A stretch of DNA of 64,000 nt, from positions 2,447,501 through 2,511,500 of the forward strand of contig NC_019684.1 of the NCBI RefSeq assembly GCF_000316645.1, read 5' to 3'. Source of the DNA: Nostoc sp. PCC 7524 (GTDB taxonomy: Bacteria > Cyanobacteriota > Cyanobacteriia > Cyanobacteriales > Nostocaceae). Below the pieces are notes generated by a model. It did not search any database. It saw nothing but the letters and a program-made list of their open reading frames with translations, and was not told the origin of the DNA. The translations under genes and the position numbers were made by a program. Positions 1-8,930 of the stretch are shown piece by piece; the first letter of the stretch is position 1, and each line of letters starts with the position of its first letter.

Positions 1-622
1 TGCCGGAAATGCCTTGAGTGGTTTCATATACTGTTAAATTATCCCCATCCCAGATGGCAATGGTGGCAGATGTTTCTAAAGGATTGTGATGTTCCATTGG
101 TGTGGTGTACACCTGTTCAATCAAGATATCTGCCTGTGCTTTGCCAGCATTAATATCGCCTCTGGTAATCTTGCCGGGCATAATGCCAAAAAAGATAGAT
201 TCTGGCTCAAATACCTCTGGTAATGCTTGCGCCATTGTCACTGTCGGCGGTGCTGCTTCGTAGGTGATGTTTACCAGGGATGCGGCGTATTCGGCTTGTT
301 CTAAGGTTTCGGCGACTATAATTCCCAAGGGTTGGCCATTGTAGTAAATACTATCATCTTTTTCTGGTGTATTTGTTGGGGCGGAAAAGAAAGGGATGTT
401 GATTAAGTTGGGGGTTTGATGATAGGTGATGATGTCTAATACACCAGGGGCGTTTAAGGCTGGAGTGGTGTCTATGCTGATAACTTTACCTTTGGCAATT
501 GTGCTTTGCAATATTGCTCCATAGGTGATTTTTTTGATGGGTACATCGGCTGTGTATTGGGCTTTTCCTGTTACTTTTAAGTCGCCGTCTACGCGGTTTA
601 GGGGTTTACCGATGATTTTCAT
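1..622 (-). CDS. Molybdopterin-binding (large) subunit of a xanthine dehydrogenase/aldehyde oxidoreductase family enzyme, N-terminal part only
   Basis: An open frame runs on the minus strand from an ATG whose complement is at 620-622 off the left edge of the window. The translation begins MKIIGKPLNRVDGDLKVTG, the usual start of molybdenum hydroxylase large subunits (PaoC/YagR, XdhA types). It continues through the a/b hammerhead domain, with conserved stretches such as NGQPLGIIVAETLEQAEYAA and MEHHNPLETSATIA. About 207 of an expected ~730 residues are present, so the Mo-cofactor ligands and active-site Glu lie outside. It is the last gene of a three-gene operon, 77 bp after the FAD subunit. 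Family call is firm; the substrate (aldehyde or purine) cannot be read from this part. Confidence 0.9.
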   Translation of the reverse strand, partial: MKIIGKPLNRVDGDLKVTGKAQYTADVPIKKITYGAILQSTIAKGKVISIDTTPALNAPGVLDIITYHQTPNLINIPFFSAPTNTPEKDDSIYYNGQPLGIIVAETLEQAEYAASLVNITYEAAPPTVTMAQALPEVFEPESIFFGIMPGKITRGDINAGKAQADILIEQVYTTPMEHHNPLETSATIAIWDGDNLTVYETTQGISG

Positions 623-699
623 GTTTTCGCTGGGTGATTAAGATAATTTTTTGTTTCGCGCAAAGGCGCAGAGCCGCAAAGGTTTAAAGAATGGTAAGT

Positions 700-1671
700 T
701 TAATTGTTGTTGAGTGCGCGAAGTAAAATGCGTTTTACTAATTCAATTTTGAACTGATTGTGTTGTTGGGGTTTGGCTGTTTTGGTTGCTAGTTCTGCGG
801 CGGTGGTGAATGTATTTTGATTTAGTGGTTTACTTTGCAAAAATTTTTCTACTTCCCACAACCGCCAGGGTTTTGTAGCTACTCCACCCAAGGCTATTTT
901 TGCAGTTTTAATTGTGTTATCTTCTATATCTACAGCAATGGCTACAGATACTAAGGCAAATTCATATGCTGCTCTATCTCTGACTTTTAAATAATTTGAT
1001 TTTCTAATACACTCCTCATTTGGTAGTTCTACAGCAACAATTAGTTCTCCAGGTTGTAATAGTGTTTCTTTATGGGGTGTGTCTCCTGGTAAAAGATAAA
1101 AGTCATGAATGGAAATGCGGCGTTCTTGTTCTATTCCTTGAATACAAATAACTGCATCTAATGCTGTTAAAGCCACTGCTAAATCGGAGGGATGAACGGC
1201 AATACAATGTTCGCTTGTACCCAAAATGGCGTGCATCCGGTTGTAACCATTAATGGCAGAACAACCTATACCTGGGGTGCGTTTATTGCAAGGAAAAGCC
1301 GCATCCCGATAATAGGGACAGCGCACTTTTTGCAGTAAGTTACCGCCAACTGTCGCCATGTTTCTGAGTTGGGGTGATGCGCTTTGGTTGATTGCTTGGC
1401 TAATGACTGGATAGTGTTTTTGAATATGTGGATGCAATGCTACATCAATCAGCCGACACACTGCACCAATCCTCACTCCTGTGGCAGAAATTTCAATATT
1501 ATTTAAGGGTAAACTGTTAATATCAATTAATGTTTGGGCTGTCTGTACTTTATCCTTGATCAAGCCTAATAAATCTGTGCCACCAGCTATCAATGTTGCA
1601 TTTTTATCTTGTGTTAATATAGTATTCACTTGTTCTTGTGTTCTCACTTTTGCATAACTAAATGACTGCAT
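700..1671 (-). CDS. FAD-binding subunit of a molybdenum hydroxylase, PaoB/YagS-like with extra cysteine insert
   Basis: This 323-residue protein carries the FAD-binding PCMH fold: the pyrophosphate loop LIAGGTDLLGLIKD lies near residues 27-40 and ATVGGNLLQ near 106-114. Such subunits pass electrons from the Fe-S subunit to FAD. Right after the second FAD motif is a cysteine-bearing insert (C118, C128, C137, C156; CPYYRDAAFPCNKRTPGIGC). In E. coli PaoB/YagS such an insert binds an additional 4Fe-4S cluster, whereas classical xanthine dehydrogenase FAD subunits lack it. That points to an aldehyde oxidoreductase of the PaoABC type rather than a true xanthine dehydrogenase; the assignment to PaoB is inference. 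The start overlaps the end of the upstream Fe-S gene by 14 bp, which implies translational coupling. Confidence 0.92.
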   Translation of the reverse strand: MQSFSYAKVRTQEQVNTILTQDKNATLIAGGTDLLGLIKDKVQTAQTLIDINSLPLNNIEISATGVRIGAVCRLIDVALHPHIQKHYPVISQAINQSASPQLRNMATVGGNLLQKVRCPYYRDAAFPCNKRTPGIGCSAINGYNRMHAILGTSEHCIAVHPSDLAVALTALDAVICIQGIEQERRISIHDFYLLPGDTPHKETLLQPGELIVAVELPNEECIRKSNYLKVRDRAAYEFALVSVAIAVDIEDNTIKTAKIALGGVATKPWRLWEVEKFLQSKPLNQNTFTTAAELATKTAKPQQHNQFKIELVKRILLRALNNN

Positions 1672-2182
1672 TTTTTGTATCCTTTACTACTTCTTGAATT
1701 GCAGCAACAATGTTAGGGTAAGCTCCACATCGGCAAAGATTACCACTCATCTTTTCGCGAATTTCTGCTTCTGATTGAGGTGTTTGTTCGGCTATCATCC
1801 CTACGGCTGAGACGATTTGACCAGATGTACAATAACCACATTGAAAGGCATCATGTTTAATAAAAGCTGTTTGCATGAGGTGGAGTTCAGCATCTTTAGC
1901 TAATCCCTCTATGGTAGTAATTTCGCTGTCTGTGTGCATGATTGCCAAGGTCATACAAGCGTTAATTCTACGTCCATTTAGCAACACAGTACAAGCGCCA
2001 CATTCGCCGCGATCGCACGCTTTTTTAGTCCCCATTAAACCCAATTCTTCGCGCAGTGCATCTAGCAAAGTTACGCGAGGTTCTATTTTTAATAAGTAGG
2101 AGACATCATTAACTAGCAATGATATCTCTACTGCCTCTGGGCTGAATATTTTTAATTCTTCGTTGCTAGTTTTATTACTCAT
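1658..2182 (-). CDS. 2Fe-2S iron-sulfur subunit of a molybdenum hydroxylase
   Basis: This 174-residue protein has the two domains of XdhC/YagT-type small subunits. The plant-ferredoxin-like domain has C56, C61, C64 and C76 (ACDRGECGACTVLLNGRRI). The four-helix 2Fe-2S domain has C115, C118, C150 and C152 (FQCGYCTSGQ and GNLCRCGAYPNI). It would carry electrons from the molybdopterin subunit to FAD. The E. coli homologue PaoA has a twin-arginine signal; here the ~15 residues before the ferredoxin fold contain no twin arginine and no hydrophobic stretch, so the complex looks cytoplasmic. It is the first gene of the operon, with a 127 bp divergent intergenic region facing the FAD monooxygenase gene. 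Confidence 0.94.
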   Translation of the reverse strand: MSNKTSNEELKIFSPEAVEISLLVNDVSYLLKIEPRVTLLDALREELGLMGTKKACDRGECGACTVLLNGRRINACMTLAIMHTDSEITTIEGLAKDAELHLMQTAFIKHDAFQCGYCTSGQIVSAVGMIAEQTPQSEAEIREKMSGNLCRCGAYPNIVAAIQEVVKDTKNAVI

Positions 2183-2309
2183 GATAGATGAATTTCCTTT
2201 GTTGAAAATTTATTAGATTACTAAATAATTATCTTCATTATCTCTCTTTTGAATCTGAATTTTTACGGTATTTTTAAATAAAGTTCCAAATATAGGATTT
2301 AGAAAAAAA
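2183..2309. promoter_or_regulatory. Divergent intergenic region between the molybdenum hydroxylase operon and the FAD monooxygenase gene
   Basis: This AT-rich 127 bp stretch must hold promoters for both the leftward three-gene operon and the rightward monooxygenase gene. I see no clear long palindrome or consensus NtcA site. Shared regulation of the two units is an inference from the arrangement only. Confidence 0.4.
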
Positions 2310-3485
2310 ATGCCAACAAAAGATATAAATCCCCACTTATTGATACAAAAAGTTGCAATTATCGGTGCTGGGCCTGGTGGTTTAGCGGCGGCGATCGCCC
2401 TTGCCAATCTGGGTTTAGATGTGCAAGTATACGAAAAAGCTCAAGACTTGCGTCCGGCTGGAACTGGTTTAGGACTAGCCCCCAATGGCTTGAATTGTTT
2501 AGAAGCCATATCACCAGGAATTATTGCCGCCCTCACAAAGTCTGGTTGTCTGGTTCATCAGACGGTTGTCAAAAGCATGACGGGAGAAACTATCAGAATT
2601 CACCCCACCACCTTCTTAGAGAAATACGGACAGCCATTATTAACTGTTTGGTGGTGGCGATTACAGCAAACCTTAGCATCAAGATTGCCATCAGAAATTA
2701 TTCACCTCAATCATCGCTGTCTTGGCTTTGCACAAGATGAACAAGGTGTAGAAATCTATTTTGAAAATGGCAAAACAGTATACGCAGACTTATTAATTGG
2801 TGCTGATGGGGTACACTCCGCCGTCAGAGAAACTTTATTTGGCGAGGGTAAACCGAATTATGTCGGTAGTATGTGTTGGCGTTCCGTTCTGGAATATCAC
2901 CATGAACTATTTAATGCCTATGACTTAGTATTTATCCAAGGCAATCAACAATTTATGTTTCTACTGAACGTGGGAGGAGGATACACCAGTTGGATTATGC
3001 GTAAATTCATGCCAGACTATACTCTTTCCCCAAGTCCAGAGGAAGTTAAGGTTCGCACTCTCCAGGAATTAACAGGCTGGGATGAATCCTTCCGCGCCGT
3101 GGTAGAAGCCACACCACCCACACAAATTTGGGAAGGGCCGATATGCGATCGCCCCCCTTTAACCCACTGGAGTCAAGGTAGAGTTACACTGTTAGGTGAT
3201 GCCGCACACCCAATGGCCCCAGCAATGGCGCAGGGTGCAAATAGCACCTTTGAAGATGTCTGCGAACTACAAACCTGCTTATCCCAAGCCGCAAGTTTGA
3301 CAGAGGCTATAACCAACTATGAACAAAGTCGCATCCAGCGTACCAGCCTGATTCAAACCCGTAGCGCCATAGGCGAGATGCGCTACTACGATATTGATGC
3401 TGTTAAACAAACACAAGAACAAGCAGCACCAAGTCAAGATAGTTTCCCAGATTGGCTTTATAGGTATAAGCCACCTGCAATATGA
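2310..3485 (+). CDS. FAD-dependent monooxygenase (UbiH/zeaxanthin epoxidase/HpxO class)
   Basis: This 391-residue group A flavoprotein monooxygenase has the N-terminal Rossmann motif VAIIGAGPGGLAAAIALANL near residue 15. The DG motif GADGVHSAVRETLF lies near 165, and the second FAD motif LLGDAAHPMAPAMAQGANST near 295. These three motifs define NAD(P)H-dependent hydroxylases and epoxidases. Length matches the family (380-400). Its divergent position next to a molybdenum hydroxylase operon could mean a joint oxidative pathway; FAD urate hydroxylases (HpxO) sit in such contexts in some bacteria, but nothing in the sequence proves the substrate. The C-terminus ends without a membrane or PHA/FHA extension. 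Confidence 0.88.
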   Translation: MPTKDINPHLLIQKVAIIGAGPGGLAAAIALANLGLDVQVYEKAQDLRPAGTGLGLAPNGLNCLEAISPGIIAALTKSGCLVHQTVVKSMTGETIRIHPTTFLEKYGQPLLTVWWWRLQQTLASRLPSEIIHLNHRCLGFAQDEQGVEIYFENGKTVYADLLIGADGVHSAVRETLFGEGKPNYVGSMCWRSVLEYHHELFNAYDLVFIQGNQQFMFLLNVGGGYTSWIMRKFMPDYTLSPSPEEVKVRTLQELTGWDESFRAVVEATPPTQIWEGPICDRPPLTHWSQGRVTLLGDAAHPMAPAMAQGANSTFEDVCELQTCLSQAASLTEAITNYEQSRIQRTSLIQTRSAIGEMRYYDIDAVKQTQEQAAPSQDSFPDWLYRYKPPAI

Positions 3486-3539
3486 TCAAGTTCAGTAAAT
3501 TCCTTATCTAGTAGACGTTGTAACCATAAGCACAGATCC

Positions 3540-3983
3540 TTAAGAGGGTACTTGCACCCGTTGAGCTAAATCTGCCCCCAGTCGGGTAAAGTGGCTTGGA
3601 TTCAGAGTAAGTAATATATCAACCTCGGCTTTGAGAGCAGCTTGGGCAATTAGTGCATCAAAAATTCCACCCCCTGGGAGATTAAGTGTAACCATAGAAG
3701 CGATCGCTTGTTGGTAATCATCAGCAGTGAGGGGAATTGCTGTAAAAAAATGCAGGTTCTCATTGATTAAGCGTTGGGCGATCGCTGGAGAGATTGGCGG
3801 TCTTACAGGTAGGCGAGTCAGAACAGAATAAAGTTCAGCAAAGGTGTGCGTTGAGAAACATCCGTCCATTTTCTTTTCTTGTGCCTGTTGCAACCACGGT
3901 AGACAAACATAATGCCGAGGATGACTAACTTCAAACGCTGCTACTAATACAGATGTGTCAAACAGGACTTTCATAATCTGCAA
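3540..3983 (-). CDS. vapC: PIN-domain toxin of a VapBC pair
   Basis: This 147-residue PIN protein contains the acidic residues that bind metal in this RNase fold: D9 in VLFDTSVL, E50 in FAELYSVL and D109 in GIFDALIAQAA, followed by the typical LLTLNPSHF strand. VapC toxins cleave specific RNAs when freed from the antitoxin. The usual start is likely the internal Met4 (MKVLFDTS, 3974). Either start overlaps the upstream antitoxin gene, as expected for co-translated toxin-antitoxin pairs. The last acidic position is replaced by Asn (N128), common in active PIN toxins. Confidence 0.9.
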   Translation of the reverse strand: MQIMKVLFDTSVLVAAFEVSHPRHYVCLPWLQQAQEKKMDGCFSTHTFAELYSVLTRLPVRPPISPAIAQRLINENLHFFTAIPLTADDYQQAIASMVTLNLPGGGIFDALIAQAALKAEVDILLTLNPSHFTRLGADLAQRVQVPS

Positions 3984-4212
3984 TTAGGTCACTGAGTCTT
4001 TCTTGCCGCATTTGGTCAACAGAGGTTTCCAGGTTCCCAATTGGGGTAGATTGAATAACTAAGGCCGTTCCAACTCGATATAAATGGGGTTCAGTAGTTA
4101 GTAAATTTTCGATTGCGGCTTGCACAAAAGCTTGAGCCGTCATACCTTTCGCGGCGGCTTGAGCTATCAAACGAGCTTCTATTTCTGGAGTTAATTCAAG
4201 GGTGATTGCCAT
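3958..4212 (-). CDS. vapB: Antitoxin partner of the PIN toxin
   Basis: A small protein starting MAITLELTPEIEARLIAQAA, with a ribbon-helix-helix-like N-terminus (a beta strand with alternating hydrophobics, then two helices) and a C-terminal tail that would wrap the toxin. A Met four codons upstream (4224) is possible, but the MAITLEL start is the conserved one in cyanobacterial antitoxins of this kind. It is the first gene of the pair and overlaps the toxin start. These antitoxins usually bind their own promoter; the region upstream (4225-4255) is AT-rich. Confidence 0.85.
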   Translation of the reverse strand: MAITLELTPEIEARLIAQAAAKGMTAQAFVQAAIENLLTTEPHLYRVGTALVIQSTPIGNLETSVDQMRQERLSDLIADYESPV

Positions 4213-4255
4213 AGAATCATCCAATTTCGTTCATTATCTAAATTATAAAGGCTTT

Positions 4256-4283
4256 GTTGGGTTTTGCGGTTGCTCCACCCAAC
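4256..4283. repeat. Small hairpin repeat GTTGGGT...ACCCAAC
   Basis: A 7 bp perfect inverted repeat (4256-4262 and 4277-4283) with a 14 nt loop lies just past the leuD stop. The same arms occur at 50998-51024, so this is a dispersed hairpin, not a gene-specific element. It may slow transcription leaving leuD but has no U-run on that side. Confidence 0.55.
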
Positions 4284-4295
4284 CTAATATTCGAG

Positions 4296-4904
4296 TTAAC
4301 TTGCAGCTAATCTACCCCAGCTTACGTAAGGTAACTTAGCCGCCGTTGCCCGAATTTGCTCACTATTCGCCACTAACTGACCGCAAGCATCCCAAGCGCC
4401 GGAAACAAAGGCGGTTCTAGTTCCTTCACTCATGGTAACTGGGGCGGTAAAGTCACCAACTTGCACCTGCAAAGTTTCCAAATTCACTGTGACAGGAGCT
4501 TGGGGATTAGCTGCAACTAATTCTTGCAGTTGTTTCACTGTCACCGCGTCAGCTGTCAAACAAGGTACACCAATTGCTACACAATTGCCAAAGAAAATTT
4601 CTGCAAAGCTTTCACCAATCAGGGCTTGAATACCCCATTTAGATATTGCTTGAGGTGCGTGTTCCCGTGATGAACCACAGCCAAAGTTACGGTTAACGAT
4701 TAATATATTTGAGCCTTGATATTGGGGTTGATCAAAGGGATGTTGACCATTTAAGGCAGTGCGATCGTCTATAAACGCCGCTTCACCCAAGCCATCAAAG
4801 GTAACAGCTTTCAAAAACCTCGCGGGAATGATGCGGTCTGTATCAATATCATTACCCACTAAAGGTATACCACGTCCAGAAACTTGTTTAACTTCACTTA
4901 TCAT
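4296..4904 (-). CDS. leuD: 3-isopropylmalate dehydratase small subunit
   Basis: LeuD forms the swivelling small subunit of isopropylmalate isomerase, which converts 2- to 3-isopropylmalate in leucine synthesis. Signature motifs are [16 protein letters not shown] near the N-terminus and [15 protein letters not shown] near residue 75. A longer frame reaches upstream to 5072, but its first 56 residues are translated tandem heptamer repeats, so I chose the internal ATG at 4902-4904 ([14 protein letters not shown]), giving 202 residues, the normal length. It follows leuC on the same strand, with 229 bp of repeat-rich spacer between them. Confidence 0.96.
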   Translation of the reverse strand: MISEVKQVSGRGIPLVGNDIDTDRIIPARFLKAVTFDGLGEAAFIDDRTALNGQHPFDQPQYQGSNILIVNRNFGCGSSREHAPQAISKWGIQALIGESFAEIFFGNCVAIGVPCLTADAVTVKQLQELVAANPQAPVTVNLETLQVQVGDFTAPVTMSEGTRTAFVSGAWDACGQLVANSEQIRATAAKLPYVSWGRLAAS

Positions 4905-4912
4905 CTGTTTAA

Positions 4913-5005
4913 GGGAGTAGGGAGTAGGGAGTAGGGAGTAGGGAGTAGGGATTGGGGATTGGGGATTGGGGACTGGGGATTGGGGATTGGGGATTGGGGA
5001 TTGGG
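4913..5005. repeat. Short tandemly repeated sequences (heptamers GGAGTAG and GATTGGG)
   Basis: About five GGGAGTA units are followed by about eight GATTGGG/GACTGGG units without interruption. Heptameric STRR arrays are typical of heterocystous cyanobacteria and vary in copy number between strains. They fill the leuC-leuD spacer and create a false N-terminal extension of LeuD rich in PNPQSP. Confidence 0.9.
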
Positions 5006-5133
5006 AAGACTCTCCCTTGTCTGCCTCATCTCCCACCCTACGGGTAGGCTTACGCCATCGTAAGAGAAGCAAGCTACATCTCCCTCATCTCCCTCATCCC
5101 CTCTGCTCCCCTGCTCCCCTACACCCCTTCCTC

Positions 5134-6537
5134 TTACAGCAATTCCCGCACGTCGGCGACTTCACCTTTAATCGCCGCAGTCGCTACCATTGCGGGACTC
5201 ATCAGTAATGTCCGCCCGGAGGCTGAACCTTGTCTGCCTTTAAAGTTGCGGTTAGAGGAGGAGGCACTTATTTGTCTACCTTCCAACTTATCGGGGTTCA
5301 TTGCCAAACACATGGAACAACCGGGTTCGCGCCACTCAAAGCCGGCTGCTTGGAAGATTTTGTCTAATCCTTCTGCCTCTGCTGCTTGTTTGACTCGTTC
5401 TGAACCGGGGACAACAAAAGCTTTAATTCCCTCCGCTACACGGCGACCTTTGGCGATTTTGGCGGCTTCTCTCAGGTCGCTAATTCTGCCGTTGGTGCAG
5501 CTACCAATGAAGCAGACATCAATTTTAGTTCCTTTAATTGGTTGACCGGGATATAAATCCATGTAGCGGTAAGCTTCTTCGGCTACAAAGCGGTCTTCTT
5601 CTGCTAATTCTTCTGGTTTGGGTATCAACTGATTTATACCAATACCTTGTCCGGGGGTAATTCCCCAAGTCACTGTGGGGGGAATATCCGCCGCGTTGAA
5701 GACTACAACATCATCATATTCGGCATCAGCATCACTCTTGATGGATTCCCACCAAGCCACAGCCTTATCCCAGTCTGCACCTTGGGGGGCAAAGTCTCTA
5801 CTTTTAAGGTAATCATAGGTGACTTGATCAGGATTCACATAACCGCATCTGGCACCACCTTCAATGGCCATATTGCAGACTGTCATTCTCTCTTCCATGT
5901 TCATCTGCTCAAAGGTAGTACCTGCGTATTCGTAGGCGTAACCTACACCACCTTTCACACCGAGGGTACGAATGATATGTAAAATCACATCTTTGGCGTA
6001 AACACCAGGGTTAAGCTTGCCGTTAACTTCAATGCGGCGGACTTTGAGTTTAGATAATGACAGGGTTTGGGAAGCGAGAACATCCCGCACTTGGCTGGTT
6101 CCAATACCAAAAGCGATCGCACCAAATGCCCCATGACTAGAAGTGTGACTATCTCCACAGGCGATAGTCATTCCTGGCTGGGTGAGTCCCAATTCTGGGG
6201 CGATGACGTGGACTATCCCTTGGTTGCCAGAGCCAATATTATAGAAAGTGATGCCATTTTCCTGACAGTTGGTTTCCAGTGCCTGGATCATTTCTTCAGC
6301 CATGCGATCGCTAAAGGGACGCGCCTGATTATCCGTAGGTACAATGTGATCGACAGTGGCGACAGTCCGCCCTGGAAACAAAACCTTTAGACCTCTCTCC
6401 CGTAACATTGCAAAGGCCTGGGGACTGGTAACTTCATGAATTAGGTGTAGCCCAATAAATAGTTGTGTCAGCCCTGAAGGAAGTGTACCAACAGTATGTA
6501 AGTCCCAAACTTTATCAAACAGGGTTCCTTTGCTCAT
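5134..6537 (-). CDS. leuC: 3-isopropylmalate dehydratase large subunit
   Basis: This 467-residue aconitase-superfamily protein is the large, Fe-S-bearing subunit of isopropylmalate isomerase. The 4Fe-4S ligands are C347 (FIGSCTNGR), C407 and C410 ([13 protein letters not shown]). Other conserved segments are [25 protein letters not shown] and the C-terminal [12 protein letters not shown]. Length and start ([17 protein letters not shown]) match the bacterial family. It lies upstream of leuD on the same strand. Confidence 0.98.
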   Translation of the reverse strand: MSKGTLFDKVWDLHTVGTLPSGLTQLFIGLHLIHEVTSPQAFAMLRERGLKVLFPGRTVATVDHIVPTDNQARPFSDRMAEEMIQALETNCQENGITFYNIGSGNQGIVHVIAPELGLTQPGMTIACGDSHTSSHGAFGAIAFGIGTSQVRDVLASQTLSLSKLKVRRIEVNGKLNPGVYAKDVILHIIRTLGVKGGVGYAYEYAGTTFEQMNMEERMTVCNMAIEGGARCGYVNPDQVTYDYLKSRDFAPQGADWDKAVAWWESIKSDADAEYDDVVVFNAADIPPTVTWGITPGQGIGINQLIPKPEELAEEDRFVAEEAYRYMDLYPGQPIKGTKIDVCFIGSCTNGRISDLREAAKIAKGRRVAEGIKAFVVPGSERVKQAAEAEGLDKIFQAAGFEWREPGCSMCLAMNPDKLEGRQISASSSNRNFKGRQGSASGRTLLMSPAMVATAAIKGEVADVRELL

Positions 6538-7095
6538 AGGTCAATCGTTAGGTAACGAGTCAGAGCTTTTATAGTATCAAAAAAAGTTCAGCTTTTTCTT
6601 TTTGGCATGGAGAGGTTGAGGAGGCGATCGCTATCAACTAATATAGGAATCCGGTTTGATTACTGTTCGTGTAACGTGGCGTAGCCAAATGATTTGCGTA
6701 GGTAGGCAATAGGCACTCTTGCAATAGGCAATAGGAAAGAAGGGAAGTAGGGGTGTACTGAGTTTTTATGCGCTAGCGCAGGCTACGCCAACAAAAATCA
6801 AATATGAGTCCCATAGCACAGGTACATTCTTAAAACTGTGCCTCTGTGGTAACAAATGATTAATTTAACCACAGAGACACAGAGAGAATGCGATCGCTTC
6901 CCTTGAGATAATTATTTGACACCACCCCAAGTGATGCAATTGTTACCGAAGAAGTGAGAACGGGAGATTGCAGGTAGAAAACGTCAGTTAGTCGGAAATT
7001 TAGCTCAAGGGGAGCCATTTGTGCATTAGCTGACAAGCTACCACAACAGTTATCTCTCTAGTGTTAGGATTTAAATTTTCCACCAGAGATATCAT
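6538..7095. other. Intergenic region with dispersed repeats
   Basis: No gene is visible. It contains an AGGCAAT-type short repeat cluster (about 6700-6737), a palindromic GCTAGCGCAGGCTACGCC-type interspersed repeat (about 6770-6790), and an imperfect inverted repeat with CTCTGTGGT / ACCACAGAG arms (about 6840-6885). The leuC promoter must lie in the first ~100 bp. Confidence 0.6.
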
Positions 7096-7302
7096 CTACT
7101 CTATCTCACCTATAGCTTTGTTGAGTTCGGTGGGAGTTTCATATTCCTCATCTTCTGGTAATTTCTCCAATAATGAAATTACGTTGCGATCTGCTCCCTG
7201 CTGTTGAGCGTGGTCAATCAACTCTTGTTTATTAGCAGGATAATCTACACCTTTTAAGTGTTTCTGGATTTGAACTGGGTTTGCTTTAGCCATTTTTGCC
7301 AC
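7096..7302 (-). CDS. DUF2795 domain protein
   Basis: This 68-residue soluble protein (AKANPVQIQKHLKGVDYPAN, then KQELIDHAQQQGAD and LLEKLPEDEEYETPTELNKA) matches the small DUF2795 family. Those proteins carry a two-helix fold and a terminal 'LP...Y..P.eL..ai' motif. Function is unknown. It stands alone, with more than 300 bp of non-coding DNA on both sides. Confidence 0.85.
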   Translation of the reverse strand: MAKMAKANPVQIQKHLKGVDYPANKQELIDHAQQQGADRNVISLLEKLPEDEEYETPTELNKAIGEIE

Positions 7303-7685
7303 CGCTAGAGGTTACTAATCATCTTCACTGGCTAATTTGTTATGTCCCTCTGTCAAAAAGGTGAATCACTGTTCATTTATCAGAATTTAAAAGTCACTCG
7401 CTTGGTTGATGAAATATTTTACTATCTGTTACTTTCGTTATTTAGCACTATTAAAATATTTTATTTATTATGATTTTTTAGATAAAATAAAAATAATTAG
7501 ATTTATAGTGGTTTAAAAAATAACTTTTGCCTTCAAATAGCTTAGGCGTTTCTAGGTGATATATTACCTGATAAACTTGATTTTTAGTATTAGTAAAGGT
7601 TGGTGAGCTAGAACAATCAAATATTCAGTGAACATGATTACAAAAATAGTAAGATAAAATTGATCCAACCAAAAATCTGAAAGCC
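7303..7685. other. AT-rich intergenic region
   Basis: This 383 bp stretch is strongly AT-rich between two divergently transcribed genes. It presumably carries both promoters. I see no clear repeat, RNA gene or conserved operator. Confidence 0.4.
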
Positions 7686-8930
7686 ATGTCTCCTCTAGAT
7701 ATAGATGCACTAGAAGCAGGACGTGTGTATAAATCTACAGGTGCAATTCCTGTGAATATGCTGCGCTCAACAGTTTATCGTGCTTGGGAACGATCGCACC
7801 TGCAAGGAGCTAACCCCCGCGCTTTACAAGCAGAAATATTATCCAGCCTGGAGACAGAGCGTTTAGTAGAGCAACATAGTGATTTAATTGATGCAGTTCG
7901 TCCCTATTTCCGCATCCTCTCCCAAGCAGTAGGTAATCAGCGTCATGCAGTGATGTTAGGCGATCGCCAAGGTATTTTACTAGATGCGATCGGTGATGAG
8001 CAGACTATAAATGGCCCAGAACCTTTTCCTAAACCTGGTTCTTTGTTGTCGGAAGCTGTAGCCGGTGCTAATGGTATCGGTACAACCCTAGCAGAAGCAG
8101 ATTATGTAGAAATTATCGCCGCAGAGCATTTTATCGAAGGGTTTCATCCTTTTACCTGTCAAGGAATTCCCATCCGCAATGAAAAACAAGAAATCGTTGG
8201 TGTGTTGAGTATATCGTCACGTCAACCAGATGCAGGAAAACGACTAAAAGAGATATTACTGTGCGCGTCTCGTGCCGTGGAAGCCGAATTTATCATTGCT
8301 AACTTAGAAAAAGATATACATCGTGTCCTCACATCCAATCCTGAAGATTATCAACGACTAGACGAACTACGTCAGGATCTCATCCAAGCCAATCAAGCCG
8401 GACGTTTAAAACTAGAGGTTAGCTCTCGAATGTTAGCCGCAAACCGCATAGAACACGCCAAAAAATTACTGCAACAAGCTGAACAATCAATTCAAATCTT
8501 TCGTCGTCGTGCTGATATTTGGCATACTTTGGCATCATTGGAAACAGGTACAGCCAAACCTCTGTCACTCACTGGTATTATCGAAGACATAGTTGATCTC
8601 CTATCGACGGAGGCTGCAATTCGTAAAATTGAGGTTATAACTGAGTGGCAAGAACCAATTACAGTCTTTACCGAACCTAGAAGTCTTTTACGCCATTTAT
8701 TACGTTATTTTATACAATCTTTTGAAATTGCAGGTGAAGGGGGAATAGTAAAAGTAGCAGTGTATAGTATGCTGAATTCCGATCTGGTGCAAGTTAGTTT
8801 TACATCCATTCCGGGATTAAATACTTATCCATTAGCACCAAAACCATACATGATTTATTTAACAAAAACCAACATTAATAATGAGCAATCAAAATTTAAC
8901 TATACGGAGAGTATTGATAGCAGACGATGA
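7686..8930 (+). CDS. GAF-domain sensor with a degenerate histidine-kinase-like C-terminus
   Basis: This 414-residue protein begins like the N-terminal sensor half of AcoR-type sigma-54 activators (residues ~20-200). It includes YRAWERSHLQGANP, a GAF core with AVMLGDRQGILLDAIGD, GANGIGTTLAEA and IVGVLSISSRQPD. The AAA+ and Fis domains of AcoR are absent. Residues ~215-400 resemble a kinase: a helical region, then SLETGTAKPLSLTGIIEDIV and EPRSLLRHLLRYFIQSFEIA, equivalent to the dimerisation tail and N box of HATPase. However, the N-box Asn, the DxGxG loop and a clear phospho-His are missing. It may be a pseudokinase that modulates the response regulator whose gene overlaps its last 50 bp. Confidence 0.8.
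   Translation: MSPLDIDALEAGRVYKSTGAIPVNMLRSTVYRAWERSHLQGANPRALQAEILSSLETERLVEQHSDLIDAVRPYFRILSQAVGNQRHAVMLGDRQGILLDAIGDEQTINGPEPFPKPGSLLSEAVAGANGIGTTLAEADYVEIIAAEHFIEGFHPFTCQGIPIRNEKQEIVGVLSISSRQPDAGKRLKEILLCASRAVEAEFIIANLEKDIHRVLTSNPEDYQRLDELRQDLIQANQAGRLKLEVSSRMLAANRIEHAKKLLQQAEQSIQIFRRRADIWHTLASLETGTAKPLSLTGIIEDIVDLLSTEAAIRKIEVITEWQEPITVFTEPRSLLRHLLRYFIQSFEIAGEGGIVKVAVYSMLNSDLVQVSFTSIPGLNTYPLAPKPYMIYLTKTNINNEQSKFNYTESIDSRR

Noticed and set aside
700..3485. Full purine catabolism cluster (xanthine dehydrogenase plus urate hydroxylase)
   Set aside because: The cysteine insert in the FAD subunit fits aldehyde oxidoreductases better, and no allantoin or uricase-pathway genes are near; kept only as an alternative.
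4913..5005. CRISPR array
   Set aside because: The heptamers are contiguous, without unique spacers; it is an STRR array.
4905..5072. Longer LeuD start giving 258 residues
   Set aside because: The extra residues are translated heptamer repeats; the ATG at 4904 gives the normal 202-residue protein.
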